Origin: Streptomyces sp. NBC_01351
GTDB taxonomy: Bacteria; Actinomycetota; Actinomycetes; Streptomycetales; Streptomycetaceae
Assembly: GCF_036237315.1 (NCBI RefSeq)
Contig: NZ_CP108356.1
Location: 3,220,501 to 3,284,500 of the forward strand
Length of the DNA: 64,000 nt
Reading direction: 5' to 3'
Shown: positions 43,583 through 53,910 of the stretch, piece after piece
Layout of the letters: every line of letters starts with the position of its first letter
How positions within the stretch are numbered: the stretch's first letter is position 1
Translations under genes and position numbers: made by a program
Notes under the pieces: model-generated
What the model was told of the DNA's origin: nothing
Database searches by the model: none
The model's input: the letters and a program-made list of their open reading frames with translations, nothing else

Positions 43583-45280
43583 TCAGACGGTGGCCAGGTC
43601 TCCCTGGACGCGGCGGAGCTTCTTCATGGGGCCGAGCTCGGACTCGTAGACGCGCTTGACGCCGTCGCCGAGGGCGGTCTCGATGGTGCGGATGTCGCGG
43701 ACCAGGCGGGTCAGGCCGCCGGGCTCCACGGAGGCGGCCTGGTCGGAGCCCCACATCGCGCGGTCGAGGGTGATGTGGCGCTCGACGAAGGTGGCGCCGA
43801 GGGCGACGGCGGCGAGGGTGGTCTGGAGGCCCGTCTCGTGGCCGGAGTAGCCGATCGGGACGTTGGGGTACTCCTCGCTCAGGGTGTTGATCACCCTCAG
43901 GTTGAGCTCCTCGGCCTTGGCCGGGTACGTGGAAGTGGCGTGGCAGAGAAGGATGTTGGCGCTGCCGAGCACCTCGACTGCGTGGCGGATCTGCTGCGGG
44001 GTGGACATGCCGGTGGAGAGGACGACGGTGCGGCCGGTGGCGCGCAGGGCGCGCAGCAGCTCGTCGTCGGTGAGCGAGGCGGAGGCCACCTTGTGGGCGG
44101 GGACGTCGAACTTCTCCAGGAAGGCGACGGCCTCGGTGTCCCACGGGGAGGCGAACCAGTCGATGCCGCGCTTGGCGCAGTGCTCGTCGATGGCGCGGTA
44201 CTCGTCCTCGCCGAACTCGACCTTGTGGCGGTAGTCGATGTACGTCATCCGGCCCCAGGGGGTGTCGCGCTCGATGTCCCACTGGTCGCGCGGGGTGCAG
44301 ATCTCCGGGGTGCGCTTCTGGAACTTCACGGCGTCGCAGCCGGCTTCGGCGGCGGCGTCGATGAGGGCGAGGGCGTTGCCGAGTTCGCCGTTGTGGTTGA
44401 TGCCGATCTCGCCGACGACGTAGACCGGGCGGCCGGGGCCGGCGGTGCGCGATCCGAAGGTGCGGTGGCGGGGGTCGGGGGTGGAGGTCATGGCAGGGGA
44501 CGTCCTTCGGTGCGGGGGTGTCTGGTGCGGGGGTGTCTGTTGCGGGGGCGTCTGGTGCAGGGGTGTGTGGCGCGGGGGTTCGGGCTGCGGGTCGGGCCGT
44601 TCGTCGAACAGGGAGGCCAAGAGGCGGGCGCGGGCCAGGTCGTGCGGGTCGTCGATCTCCAGGACCCGGGCGGGGTCGGTGGCGACGGGCAGCGTCCGGC
44701 CGAAGAAGCGGTGGCGGGCGGTGCGGAAGCCGGGGGCGTCCATGGCGTAGGCGGCGCCGGTCTCCAGGAGGTCCTGGGGACGGTCCTGGCGGCGGGGGCG
44801 GTACGCCTTGTCGTGGTTGACGCCGGCCCCGGAGCCGTCGGCGTCAGCACGCCAGAGGAAGCCGTGGAACGGGGCCACGGTCATCGCCGAGTCGGCGGCT
44901 CCGGTGGCGACGGCGGCGGCGACGGACTCCACCTCCCCGGAGGTCAGGAAGGGGCTGGTGCACTGGACGAGGAGGACCACGTCCACGGTGAGGGAGTGCA
45001 GTTCCTCGAAGGCGCCGAGGGCGTGCAGGACGGCGGCCTCGCTGCTCGCGGTGTCGCCGGAGATCGCGGCGGGGCGGGCGATCACCTCGGCGCCGGCCGC
45101 GCGGGCGGCGGCCGCGATGGCCTCGGAGTCGGTGGAGACGACCACGTCGGTGACGGTGGGCGCGGAGCGGCAGGCGCCCACGGCGCGGGCCACGAGCGGC
45201 ACCCCGCCCACGGGCTCGGTGTTCTTCCCGGGGACGCCCTTGGATCCGCCGCGCGCCGGGATGACGGCGAGGACCCTCAC
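43583..45280 (-). CDS. NeuA-NeuB fusion: acylneuraminate cytidylyltransferase plus nonulosonate synthase
   Basis: One open frame of 565 residues encodes two enzymes. Residues 1-230 are a CMP-nonulosonic acid synthetase: LAVIPARGGSKGVPGKN at the N terminus, VVVSTDSEAIA, LLVQCTSPFLTSGEVE. A Pro/His/Gln/Thr linker (about 231-262) follows, and from Met264 a NeuB-type condensing enzyme: VVGEIGINHNGELGNAL, VKFQKRTPE, VSTGMSTPQQ-like LSTGMSTPQQIRHAV, GYSGHETG and ERHITLD. These domains make the nonulosonate and activate it. The start is GTG 45280, overlapping the previous stop by 4 bp. An internal ATG 44491 could also give free NeuB. There is no C-terminal SAF antifreeze-like domain. Confidence 0.85.
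   Translation of the reverse strand: MRVLAVIPARGGSKGVPGKNTEPVGGVPLVARAVGACRSAPTVTDVVVSTDSEAIAAAARAAGAEVIARPAAISGDTASSEAAVLHALGAFEELHSLTVDVVLLVQCTSPFLTSGEVESVAAAVATGAADSAMTVAPFHGFLWRADADGSGAGVNHDKAYRPRRQDRPQDLLETGAAYAMDAPGFRTARHRFFGRTLPVATDPARVLEIDDPHDLARARLLASLFDERPDPQPEPPRHTPLHQTPPQQTPPHQTPPHRRTSPAMTSTPDPRHRTFGSRTAGPGRPVYVVGEIGINHNGELGNALALIDAAAEAGCDAVKFQKRTPEICTPRDQWDIERDTPWGRMTYIDYRHKVEFGEDEYRAIDEHCAKRGIDWFASPWDTEAVAFLEKFDVPAHKVASASLTDDELLRALRATGRTVVLSTGMSTPQQIRHAVEVLGSANILLCHATSTYPAKAEELNLRVINTLSEEYPNVPIGYSGHETGLQTTLAAVALGATFVERHITLDRAMWGSDQAASVEPGGLTRLVRDIRTIETALGDGVKRVYESELGPMKKLRRVQGDLATV
44511..44585. repeat. 15-bp tandem repeat encoding the NeuA-NeuB linker
   Basis: Consecutive units TGCGGGGGTGTCTGG, TGCGGGGGTGTCTGT, TGCGGGGGCGTCTGG, TGCAGGGGTGTGTGG and CGCGGGGGTTCGGGC run from 44511 to 44585. 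On the coding strand each unit gives five residues of the P-x-x-T-P kind. Confidence 0.85.
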
Positions 45281-46767
45281 AGCTCTCCCATCCGGCGGAT
45301 CACCGGGGCCACGCGCTGCACCCCGTGCCGGTACGCCCCGCGGGCGGCCTCGCGCAGGTGCGAGCGGACCCAGCGGCGCAGCCGGGACTCCCCCGCCGAC
45401 TCCCGTACCGCGCCCGGCAGCGGGGTGCCGTCGGGCCCGAGGTGCTGCCGCCCGAGGATCCCGGGCAGGTAGCGGGGGGCGGTGGTGAGCGTGTAGTACG
45501 GCTCGGGGGCCGGGAGTTCGGCCCGCTCCAGCAGCCCGGCGAGCTTCGCCCGGGCCAGGGCGTAGGCATCGCCGCCCGCTGCGGACTGGCCATGGGCAGC
45601 GGGCGCGGGCGAGGCTTGCAAGGAAAGCCCCTGCGCGGCCAAGCCCGGCGCAGCCGAACCCGCCGAGCCGAGGGCGGGCGCAGCCGAACCGTCGGCAGTG
45701 AGCCCCGGCGCAGCCGAAGCGGCAGCGGGCTCGGCCAGGCGGACGCCCTGGGCCGCGAGCCAGGCCGGGTCGCCCTGCGGCAGCAGACCCGCGTCGAGCT
45801 GGTCCCAGGAGGCCAGGCAGCCCGAGCCGAGGAAGTGGTGGTTGCCGAGGGCTTCGCGGATGCCGAGGTCGGTGAGGACGGCCGTCGGGATGGACCGGTG
45901 CAGGGATTCGAGGGCGGCGGTGGAGGAGACGGTGACCAGCAGGTCGGTGCCGTCCAGGACCTCGCCCATGTTCCCGTAGACGAGGCGGCAGTTGGCCGGC
46001 AGCCCGCCGGGGATCCGGTCGGCGAGGCGTTGGTAGGGCTGCTCCTCCAGGTGCGTGGTGTGCTCCCCGGGGCGGCTGCGCAGCTTGATGAGCACCTCGC
46101 GGTCCGGGTGCAGCCGGGCGTGCGCGGCGGCGCGCTCCAGCAGGTACGCGCGGTCGGCGCGGCTGTCGGGGACGGAGGGCTGCACGGCGAAGACGACGGT
46201 GTGCGCGCGGTTGCCGACCGGCTCGTACGGCTCCCCGCCGAGGAACGGCAGCGCGGTCTCGGTGACGGCGCCGGCGTCCGCGCCGACCCCTTCGTACACG
46301 GCGCGGAAGCGCTCGGCGTCGTGGCGCGAGTTGGCGAGGACGAGGTCGGCCCCGTGCCGCAGCAGCAGCCCGTCGGCGAGCTTCTCGTACACGACGCCCA
46401 CGTAGCCGGTGACGAACACGGGCCGCTTCGCGGGGTTCGGCCACAGCGCGCGGGCCCCGTGCAGGACGGCCTGGACGGCCCCGCCGACGAGGGCGAGGAC
46501 GATCACGTCGTACCGGTCGCGCTCGATCTCCGCGAGGAATTCGGCGCAGGTCACCTCGGAGAGCCGGTCGGCCCGCACCCCCACTTCGCCGAGCTGGCGC
46601 GCGGTGGGCGTGGCCCGGCCGCGCAGCAGGTATCCGGTGAGCTGCATCCCCTGGTCGGGGTCGGGGCCGGAGGCGGAGTCGGGCACGAGACGGCGGGCGG
46701 TGAGTGCGCCCCATTTCCATCGCGTATCGGAATCGGCGAGTACGGCGACGCGTTTGCGTTCTGGCAC
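45277..46767 (-). CDS. DUF6716-type putative glycosyltransferase
   Basis: This is a 496-residue protein. It begins with KRVAVLADSDTRWKWGALTA and has a two-lobed glycosyltransferase look: VIVLALVGGAVQAVLHGARA, FVTGYVGVVYEKLADGLLLR, LIKLRSRPGEHTTHLEEQPY and TVSSTAALESLHRSIPTAVL in the donor lobe. Residues about 348-398 are a Gly/Ala/Ser low-complexity insert with GSAAPAL/GSAGSAAPGL repeats, absent from the flanking folded parts. The start is GTG 46767. It is the first gene of the minus-strand nonulosonate unit and overlaps NeuA-NeuB by 4 bp. It resembles proteins annotated as DUF6716; transfer of a polymer sugar is inferred from the neighbourhood. Confidence 0.75.
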   Translation of the reverse strand: MPERKRVAVLADSDTRWKWGALTARRLVPDSASGPDPDQGMQLTGYLLRGRATPTARQLGEVGVRADRLSEVTCAEFLAEIERDRYDVIVLALVGGAVQAVLHGARALWPNPAKRPVFVTGYVGVVYEKLADGLLLRHGADLVLANSRHDAERFRAVYEGVGADAGAVTETALPFLGGEPYEPVGNRAHTVVFAVQPSVPDSRADRAYLLERAAAHARLHPDREVLIKLRSRPGEHTTHLEEQPYQRLADRIPGGLPANCRLVYGNMGEVLDGTDLLVTVSSTAALESLHRSIPTAVLTDLGIREALGNHHFLGSGCLASWDQLDAGLLPQGDPAWLAAQGVRLAEPAAASAAPGLTADGSAAPALGSAGSAAPGLAAQGLSLQASPAPAAHGQSAAGGDAYALARAKLAGLLERAELPAPEPYYTLTTAPRYLPGILGRQHLGPDGTPLPGAVRESAGESRLRRWVRSHLREAARGAYRHGVQRVAPVIRRMGEL

Positions 46768-46930
46768 GCCGCAGAAGCTATTCCGCGATTTCGGTCATCG
46801 GCCCAACGAACGCACAACAGCGGGTTAACAACGCGTCGACGGAATGAGAAACCGGACGGGTTAACGCGCCCGCCGTGCGGCGTTCACATGGAATACGCAT
46901 CCGGGCCATGATGAATGCCGGCCGCCGGCC

Positions 46931-46936
46931 TAATGT
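46931..46936 (+). promoter_or_regulatory. -10 hexamer TAATGT of the GT2 gene
   Basis: TAATGT ends 7 nt before GTG 46944. The spacing implies that transcription starts at the start codon, that is, a leaderless mRNA. Confidence 0.6.
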
Positions 46937-46943
46937 CTCGCGG

Positions 46944-47927
46944 GTGCCCAAGCTCTCTGTTGTCGTGCCGTTCTACAACGTGCAGACATATGCACCGGAT
47001 GCCCTGAAAAGCCTCGCCCTCAACGCCCGGGACGATTTCGAGTTCCTCCTGGTCGACGACTGCTCCACGGACGGGACGCCCGATCTGCTGGAGCGGGCGG
47101 CGCGCGAGCTGCCCGGGGTGGTGCACCTCAGACACGAGCGGAACGGCGGCCTGGCCACCGCGCGCAACACCGGGCTGGACGCGGCCCGCGGCGAGTACCT
47201 CGCCTTCCTCGACGGGGACGACTGGCTGGCCCCCGGCCACCTGGCCCGGATGCTGGCGGCCATCGAGTCCCTGGACTGCGACTTCATCCGTACCGACCAC
47301 GTCAAGTGCACCGGGAGGACGCGCAGCGTGCAGCGGGTCCCGTACGGTCCGCAGGGGGTCGTCGCCGATCCGCGGACCGCGATCCTGCCCGCCGACCGGG
47401 CCACCTCGGTGGACTATCCGTACGCCTGGGCCGGCATGTACCACCGGCGGCTGCTGGACAGTGGCCTGCTGCGTTTCACCGACGGGCTGCGGACGGCGGA
47501 GGACCGGCCGTGGATCTGGCGGCTGCACCGGGAAGCGAAGTCCTTTGCCGCGGTCGGGCTGCCGGGAATCTTCTACCGGCGCGGGGTTTCCACCTCACTC
47601 ACGCAGATCAAGGACGAACGGCAGCTCGATTTCATCAAGGCATTCGACGAAGTCCTCTCGGACGTGCGGAACGACCGGGAATCCGATCTTCTGCTGCCGA
47701 AAGCCGTACGAACATATTGCGCCATTATCGCGCACCATTTCGGTTCCATCGAAAGGTTCGAACCGGTCGTGGCCAAGAAACTCCGTTCGATGAGCGCGGC
47801 CGCGCTCGGACGCATGCCCCAGGACGTACTGGACCAGGTCCTCGACTCGATGGACGTCGAACGCTCCACCGCCCTGCGCCGCCTGCGCCCCGGCCGCCGC
47901 GCCCTGTCGGGGGCGACCGCCCGATGA
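46944..47927 (+). CDS. Glycosyltransferase family 2 protein
   Basis: This is a 327-residue GT-A glycosyltransferase. It opens with PKLSVVVPFYNVQTYAPDAL, then FLLVDDCSTDGTPDLLE, NGGLATARNTGLDAARGEYL and the DxD-type FLDGDDWL (about residue 95). A later TAEDRPWIWRLHREA holds the catalytic acid region. The GTG at 46944 is preferred over ATG 46911 because a -10 hexamer ends 7 bp before it. The stop overlaps the next start (ATGA), so the two are made together. It is divergent from the DUF6716-type gene and forms the other half of the surface polymer locus. Confidence 0.9.
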   Translation: MPKLSVVVPFYNVQTYAPDALKSLALNARDDFEFLLVDDCSTDGTPDLLERAARELPGVVHLRHERNGGLATARNTGLDAARGEYLAFLDGDDWLAPGHLARMLAAIESLDCDFIRTDHVKCTGRTRSVQRVPYGPQGVVADPRTAILPADRATSVDYPYAWAGMYHRRLLDSGLLRFTDGLRTAEDRPWIWRLHREAKSFAAVGLPGIFYRRGVSTSLTQIKDERQLDFIKAFDEVLSDVRNDRESDLLLPKAVRTYCAIIAHHFGSIERFEPVVAKKLRSMSAAALGRMPQDVLDQVLDSMDVERSTALRRLRPGRRALSGATAR

Positions 47928-49270
47928 CCACGCAGCTCTTCCTCGCCTCCACCCTCTACGGCGCCGCCACCCTCGCCGCGGGCATCGACGCCGGGTCCTT
48001 CCCGCCCGCCGGCCGCCGGATCCTCCTGACCAGCAACCACGCCGTCGCCGCCGAGGTCACCCCCGGGGTCGCGGACATGCCGGGCTTCGCCGCCCTGCGC
48101 TCCCGCTTCGACGAGGTGCTCGACTGGAACCGCGTCATCGAACCCCAGCACCCGAGCACCTGGGCCCCGCGCGCGGAGGACGTCCCGCTGTGGGAGCGGC
48201 AGCTGCGCACCCTGTGGGGGCTGGGCGAGGACCGCGTCGAGCTGATCGTGGAGTCCCTCCAGGTACCGCCGGCCCTGACCCTGTGCCGGCTCTTCCCGGG
48301 CGCCGCCGTCGAGGTCTACGCCGACGGGCTGATGAGTTACGGACCCACGCGCTTCCGGCTCGACCCGCAGATCGGGATGCGCGTACGGCGGGTGCTCCAC
48401 CTGGACCTCGTACCGGGGCTGGAGCCGCTGCTGCTGACGGAGTTCGGGGCGCGGGCGGAGCTGGTGCCGACGGAGGCCTTCCAGAAGGTGCTGGCGGAAC
48501 TGGCGGAGGCGGCGGAACCGCCCGCGGCCGGCCCCGGCGGGATCGGGGAGGCCCCCGCCCTGCTCCTGGGCCAGTACCTCTCGGCGCTCGACCTCATGAG
48601 CCCGGAGCAGGAGGAGGAGCTGCACGTCTCGATGGTCCGGGGCGCGCACGCGCTGGGCCACACGGAACTGGTCTTCAAGCCGCACCCCAGCGCCCCGGTC
48701 GCCTACTCGCGCCGGGCGGAGGCGGAGGCGGAGCGGCTGGGCGCCCGGATCACCGTCCTCGACACCCCGGTCCTGGCCGAGGTCCTCTACCAGCGGCTGC
48801 GCCCGGCACTGGTCGTCGGCTGCTTCTCCACCGGCCTGCTGACCGCGGCCACCCTCTACGGGCTCCCGGTGGCCCGCACCGGCACGGACGCCATACTGGC
48901 CCGCCTGACCCCGTACCCGAATAGCAACCGCGTCCCGCTCGCCCTGGTCGACGCCCTGCTCCCCGACCTCGCGGACGCGGAGGCGGTGCGCACCTGGACC
49001 CCGCCGGCCGCCGAGCGGGTGCGCGAGGAGACGGCCGGGCTGCTCACGGCCGTCGGGTTCACGATGCAGCCGCAGATCCTCGCCGGGCGCAGGCCGGCCG
49101 CCGAGGAGTACCTGGCCCGGCACCTGACCCCCCGCACCTGGCGGTACTTCACCCGCCGCCGGCTGACCGGCCTGGGCCTGCCGGGCGGCATCCCCGCCCA
49201 GCTGTCGTTCCTGCCGCGGAGCCGGGCGGTGCGGCGGGTGGCCCGCCGGCTGCGCCGCGTACTGCGCTGA
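47924..49270 (+). CDS. Alpha-2,8-polysialyltransferase-family protein
   Basis: This is a 448-residue protein of the bacterial polysialyltransferase family. It has TQLFLASTLYGAATLAAGID at the N terminus, AAVEVYADGLMSYGPTRFRL in the middle, and the CMP-sugar signature regions LVFKPHPSAPVAYS (KPHP) and VVGCFSTGLLTAATLYGL (CFST). ATG 47924 lies in the 4-bp overlap with the GT2 gene; the longer frame is antisense noise. The presence of two polysialyltransferase-like proteins, GT2 and CMP-sugar synthesis points to a polymer of nonulosonic acid with another sugar. Confidence 0.85.
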   Translation: MTTQLFLASTLYGAATLAAGIDAGSFPPAGRRILLTSNHAVAAEVTPGVADMPGFAALRSRFDEVLDWNRVIEPQHPSTWAPRAEDVPLWERQLRTLWGLGEDRVELIVESLQVPPALTLCRLFPGAAVEVYADGLMSYGPTRFRLDPQIGMRVRRVLHLDLVPGLEPLLLTEFGARAELVPTEAFQKVLAELAEAAEPPAAGPGGIGEAPALLLGQYLSALDLMSPEQEEELHVSMVRGAHALGHTELVFKPHPSAPVAYSRRAEAEAERLGARITVLDTPVLAEVLYQRLRPALVVGCFSTGLLTAATLYGLPVARTGTDAILARLTPYPNSNRVPLALVDALLPDLADAEAVRTWTPPAAERVREETAGLLTAVGFTMQPQILAGRRPAAEEYLARHLTPRTWRYFTRRRLTGLGLPGGIPAQLSFLPRSRAVRRVARRLRRVLR

Positions 49271-49309
49271 CGGGCTCGGCCGGCGCAAGCGGCTGTCGGC
49301 CGGGCCGCC

Positions 49310-49972
49310 TCAGCTGACGGCGAGCTTCGCCGCGAAGCCGAGGAACAGCACGCCCGCCGCCGAGGTGGCCCCGGCCGACAGCCGCTTGCGCCGGCGGAAG
49401 GCCGCCGAGAGGCGGGTGCCGCCGAATATCAGCAGCGTCAGGTACAGGAAGCTGCCGGTCTGCAGCAGGCCGCCCAACAGCAGGAACGACAGGGCCGGGT
49501 AGGCGTAGGACGGGTCGACGAACTGCACGAAGAAGGACATTAGGAAGAGGATGGCCTTCGGGTTGAGCAGGCTGATCAGCAGCGCCCGCCGGTAGGGCCG
49601 CTCGTTCTGGCCCGCTTCCGCGGGGGCCTCGGCCACCGCCGCGGCCTCGACCTCGGCCCGCTCCGCGCGCGTGCGCCACAGCGTCCAGGCGCCGCGCATC
49701 ATGCCCACGGCCAGCCACGCCAGGTATCCGGCCCCGAGGAACTTGACCACGGTGAACACCAGCGGGCTCGCTTCGAGCAGCGCCCCGGCGCCCAGCGCGG
49801 TCAGCAGCATCAGCACGGCGTCGCCGGTGAACACTCCGGCGGCGGCCTTGTAGCCGGTGCGGACGCCGCGGCGGGCGGCCACGGACAGCACGTAGAGCGA
49901 GTTCGGCCCCGGCAGCAGAACGATCAGCACCAGGCCGGCGAGATAAGTCGGAAGATCTGTCACACCCAGCAT
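49310..49972 (-). CDS. LysE/RhtB-family amino acid exporter
   Basis: This is a 220-residue exporter with six predicted helices. Family residues are LPTYLAGLVLIVLLPGPNSL (P-G-P near residue 22), RRGVRTGYKAAAGVFTGDAV, FLGAGYLAWLAVGMM and NPKAILFLMSFFVQFV. ATG 49972 is chosen because the longer start adds only nine residues and the hydrophobic segment begins normally after it. It exports an amino acid such as leucine, threonine or a homoserine derivative by proton exchange; the substrate is not visible. It is convergent with the polysialyltransferase-family gene. Confidence 0.9.
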   Translation of the reverse strand: MLGVTDLPTYLAGLVLIVLLPGPNSLYVLSVAARRGVRTGYKAAAGVFTGDAVLMLLTALGAGALLEASPLVFTVVKFLGAGYLAWLAVGMMRGAWTLWRTRAERAEVEAAAVAEAPAEAGQNERPYRRALLISLLNPKAILFLMSFFVQFVDPSYAYPALSFLLLGGLLQTGSFLYLTLLIFGGTRLSAAFRRRKRLSAGATSAAGVLFLGFAAKLAVS

Positions 49973-50017
49973 GTGCAGGAGTGTCCCACGAAGTGGCACC
50001 TGTCAGTCCACTTGATT

Positions 50018-51601
<1,584 letters not shown>

Positions 51602-51776
51602 GTCAGTCCTCCGTAGAGCAAGTGGGCCCGGGGCTGGTACAACCGACGCGCACATGTCCTCGAAAGGCTGCGGACGGCTCCTGGTCACAATGGCGCAACA
51701 TCCCTCGGCCGAGTGCAACTCTCCACGCGCGCGAGGCATCACCTAGATATACGACGTAGAAATCGGGGGACTGCTC

Positions 51777-52649
51777 ATGCACCGCCACAGAGTCATAATT
51801 CGCACGCTCGGGATCGCCACCGCCGTCGCGCTCGCCGCGACCGCCTGCGGACCGCAGAAGTCGGAGTCCGCGGGCTCCTCTTCTTCCGTTTCGTCCTCGC
51901 CCACGGCGGGCGCGACTCCCGAGGTCTCTCCCTCCACGGACAACAAGCCGGCCGACGCCTCGCCGTCGGCCTCCGCGTCCGCCTCCGCTTCGCCCTCGCC
52001 CTCCGCCTCGCCGACCGTGAAGCCCATCATGGCCAACGGTGACGACAGCGAGCAGGTGCGCGAGCTCCAGGCGCGGCTGAAGCAGCTCAAGCTGATGACG
52101 GTCGCTCCGACCGGTTTCTACGGTTCGAAGACGACGGCCGCGGTCAAGTCCTTCCAGTCGAAGAACGCTCTGACCGCGAGCGGTTCGGTCGATGACGCCA
52201 CCTGGAAGAAGATCCAGAAGCTGACGAAGAAGCCCACCGCCGACGAGCTGCGCCCGCCGACCGTCAACGAGGCCGACGCTCCGGACCCGCGCTGCATGAC
52301 CGGTCGCGTGATGTGCATCAGCAAGGAGAGCCGCACGCTCGCCTGGATGATCGACGGAAAGATCATCTCCACGATGGACGTGCGCTTCGGCTCGGAGAAC
52401 ACCCCGACCCGCGAGGGCGTGTTCAAGGTGGACCGGAAGGAAAAGGACTGGGTGTCGACGCTCTACCACACGCCCATGCCGTACTCGATGTTCTTCAGCG
52501 GCGGCCAGGCGGTGCACTACTCGGCCGACTTCGCGGCCCGCGGCTACGCCGGCGCCTCGCACGGCTGCGTGAACGTCCGGGACAAGGGCAAGCTGGCGGC
52601 GGTCTTCGGAGAGGTCCAGGCCGGCGACAAGGTCGTCGTCTACTGGTGA
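51777..52649 (+). CDS. Lipoprotein L,D-transpeptidase with peptidoglycan-binding domain
   Basis: This is a 290-residue cell-envelope enzyme. A signal peptide with lipobox ALAATAC puts the Cys at about 24, then a Ser/Ala/Pro linker to about 80. A peptidoglycan-binding type 1 repeat follows (DDSEQVRELQARLKQLKLMT, TGFYGSKTTAAVKSFQSKNA), and then a YkuD transpeptidase domain with the catalytic His-x-x-x-x-His/Ser-His-Gly-Cys motif in ASHGCVNVRDKGKL. It forms 3-3 cross-links in peptidoglycan. ATG 51777 follows a short leader. A terminator-like hairpin lies 41 bp downstream. Confidence 0.93.
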   Translation: MHRHRVIIRTLGIATAVALAATACGPQKSESAGSSSSVSSSPTAGATPEVSPSTDNKPADASPSASASASASPSPSASPTVKPIMANGDDSEQVRELQARLKQLKLMTVAPTGFYGSKTTAAVKSFQSKNALTASGSVDDATWKKIQKLTKKPTADELRPPTVNEADAPDPRCMTGRVMCISKESRTLAWMIDGKIISTMDVRFGSENTPTREGVFKVDRKEKDWVSTLYHTPMPYSMFFSGGQAVHYSADFAARGYAGASHGCVNVRDKGKLAAVFGEVQAGDKVVVYW

Positions 52650-52689
52650 GTCCGGTCGGGCCGGGGGGGAATCCGGTCTGAAGTAGAGG

Positions 52690-52727
52690 GCGCGGGCAGG
52701 GCCGGGGGAACGTGCCCCGCCCGCGCC
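52690..52727 (+). terminator. Terminator after the L,D-transpeptidase gene
   Basis: GGCGCGGGC (52690-52698) pairs with GCCCGCGCC (52719-52727), with inner GGGC/GCCC pairing. Confidence 0.7.
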
Positions 52728-52869
52728 GGTTGCGCAGAGCCCAGGGGTACGGGGGGAACCCCGGCTCATGCGCGGCCGATGACCAGTCGGCTCGTTATGT
52801 ACTGCGTCGGCGGGTCGAAAAGTGTTACAGGCAGGTCCGCGCGAGTTTCCGCAGACGCTCCGAGGTCCG

Positions 52870-53910
52870 TCAGCGCACGGTCGACAAGCGGCTGCCGGGG
52901 CTCGCGGGAGCCAGGGTCCGGGTGCTCGGCCAGCCGTCTCCCGTGGCCGAATCTCCACGCTGGCCGCCCCCGGTGACGCCGCTCAGGAGCGACTCGCAGT
53001 AGGCCGGGATACGGGTGGCCCCGCGGGCCAGGAGCGAGAGGCGCTCGCGACGCTCGGCGGTGATGCTGCCCGCCCGGTAGTCCTTGCACAGGTCCACGGC
53101 CTTGAGTCGGAGGTCCTGGCCCTCCCTGTCGCCCTCCTTGGCATCGCCCTCGACGCCGAGGGTCTCGCGGGTCCCGCCCCCGCCGCCGACCTCGCCCTCC
53201 CGGGTGTCCCCGTCCGGGCCGCCGGTGGCGGAGGTGCCCGAGGAGCTTCCCCCGGTGGCCGAGGCGCCGGGCGAGGTGCGCCCGCTCGCGCCGGGAGACT
53301 GCGTCGCGCCCGAAGTCGTCCCCGGTACCGCGCCGTCGCCCCGGTGCGGGGTGCGCCGGTCCTTCGGGGCGAGGGTCGGGGCGCCGCTGCCGACGCCCTT
53401 CGCCTGTTCCTCGTCGACGCTCACGGACATCGCCGGCCCGGGTCCCGCCGAGTCGTACCGCTCCTGGCCCAGCAGCCCCGCGGCCGCCACGGCGGCCAGG
53501 CCGCCGACGGTGACGCTCGCCAGGGCGGCCGCCAGACCGAAGCGCACGGCCCGGCCGCGCCGGAACGCCGGCGCGGCGGTGAGGGCGGAGCCGGCGGAGG
53601 CGGTCGGGGTCGAGGCCACGTGGCCGATTTCGATCAGGGGCTCCGCGTACGACACCGCGTGCGGGAGGTCGGCCGCGGGGCGCCGGGCGCCGCGCGCCGA
53701 CCGGAAGGCGGCCATCGCGGCTGCCTCGCGCGCCTGCGCGTCGGACGGCGGCTGAGGCCGGGCCAGGGAGTCGAGGGCCGCGCGCAGCCGGGCGGCTTCG
53801 GCGCGGGCGCGCGGGTCCGCGGCCGGACCCACCGGTTCCAGGGGTTCACCGCGCAGCAGTTTTTCCGCCGCGGCTTCGTCCAGCCACCGCCCGTCGCGCT
53901 CGTCGGCCAT
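52870..53910 (-). CDS. Single-pass membrane protein partnered with an ECF sigma factor
   Basis: This is a 346-residue protein. The cytoplasmic N-terminal part (DERDGRWLDEAAAEKLLRGE, RARAEAARLRAALDSLARP) is followed by one TM helix at about 120-140 (VRFGLAAALASVTVGGLAAV). A long extracellular Ser/Gly/Thr-rich low-complexity tail comes next, then a helical segment (LCKDYRAGSITAERRERLSL). It lacks the zinc-binding HxxxCxxC of ZAS anti-sigma factors. Its start shares one base with the sigma factor stop (TGATG), so it is translationally coupled and probably an anti-sigma or sensor partner; that is inferred from layout. ATG 53910 is preferred over 53934. Confidence 0.75.
   Translation of the reverse strand: MADERDGRWLDEAAAEKLLRGEPLEPVGPAADPRARAEAARLRAALDSLARPQPPSDAQAREAAAMAAFRSARGARRPAADLPHAVSYAEPLIEIGHVASTPTASAGSALTAAPAFRRGRAVRFGLAAALASVTVGGLAAVAAAGLLGQERYDSAGPGPAMSVSVDEEQAKGVGSGAPTLAPKDRRTPHRGDGAVPGTTSGATQSPGASGRTSPGASATGGSSSGTSATGGPDGDTREGEVGGGGGTRETLGVEGDAKEGDREGQDLRLKAVDLCKDYRAGSITAERRERLSLLARGATRIPAYCESLLSGVTGGGQRGDSATGDGWPSTRTLAPASPGSRLSTVR

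Noticed and set aside
43583..46720. A 1045-codon frame joining NeuA-NeuB to upstream sequence.
   Set aside because: Everything upstream of GTG 45280 is low-complexity and overlaps the DUF6716-type gene in another frame; only the NeuA-NeuB part is supported.
47306..47923. In-frame extension upstream of the polysialyltransferase-family gene.
   Set aside because: It overlaps GT2 in another frame; ATG 47924 lies in the typical 4-bp stop/start overlap.
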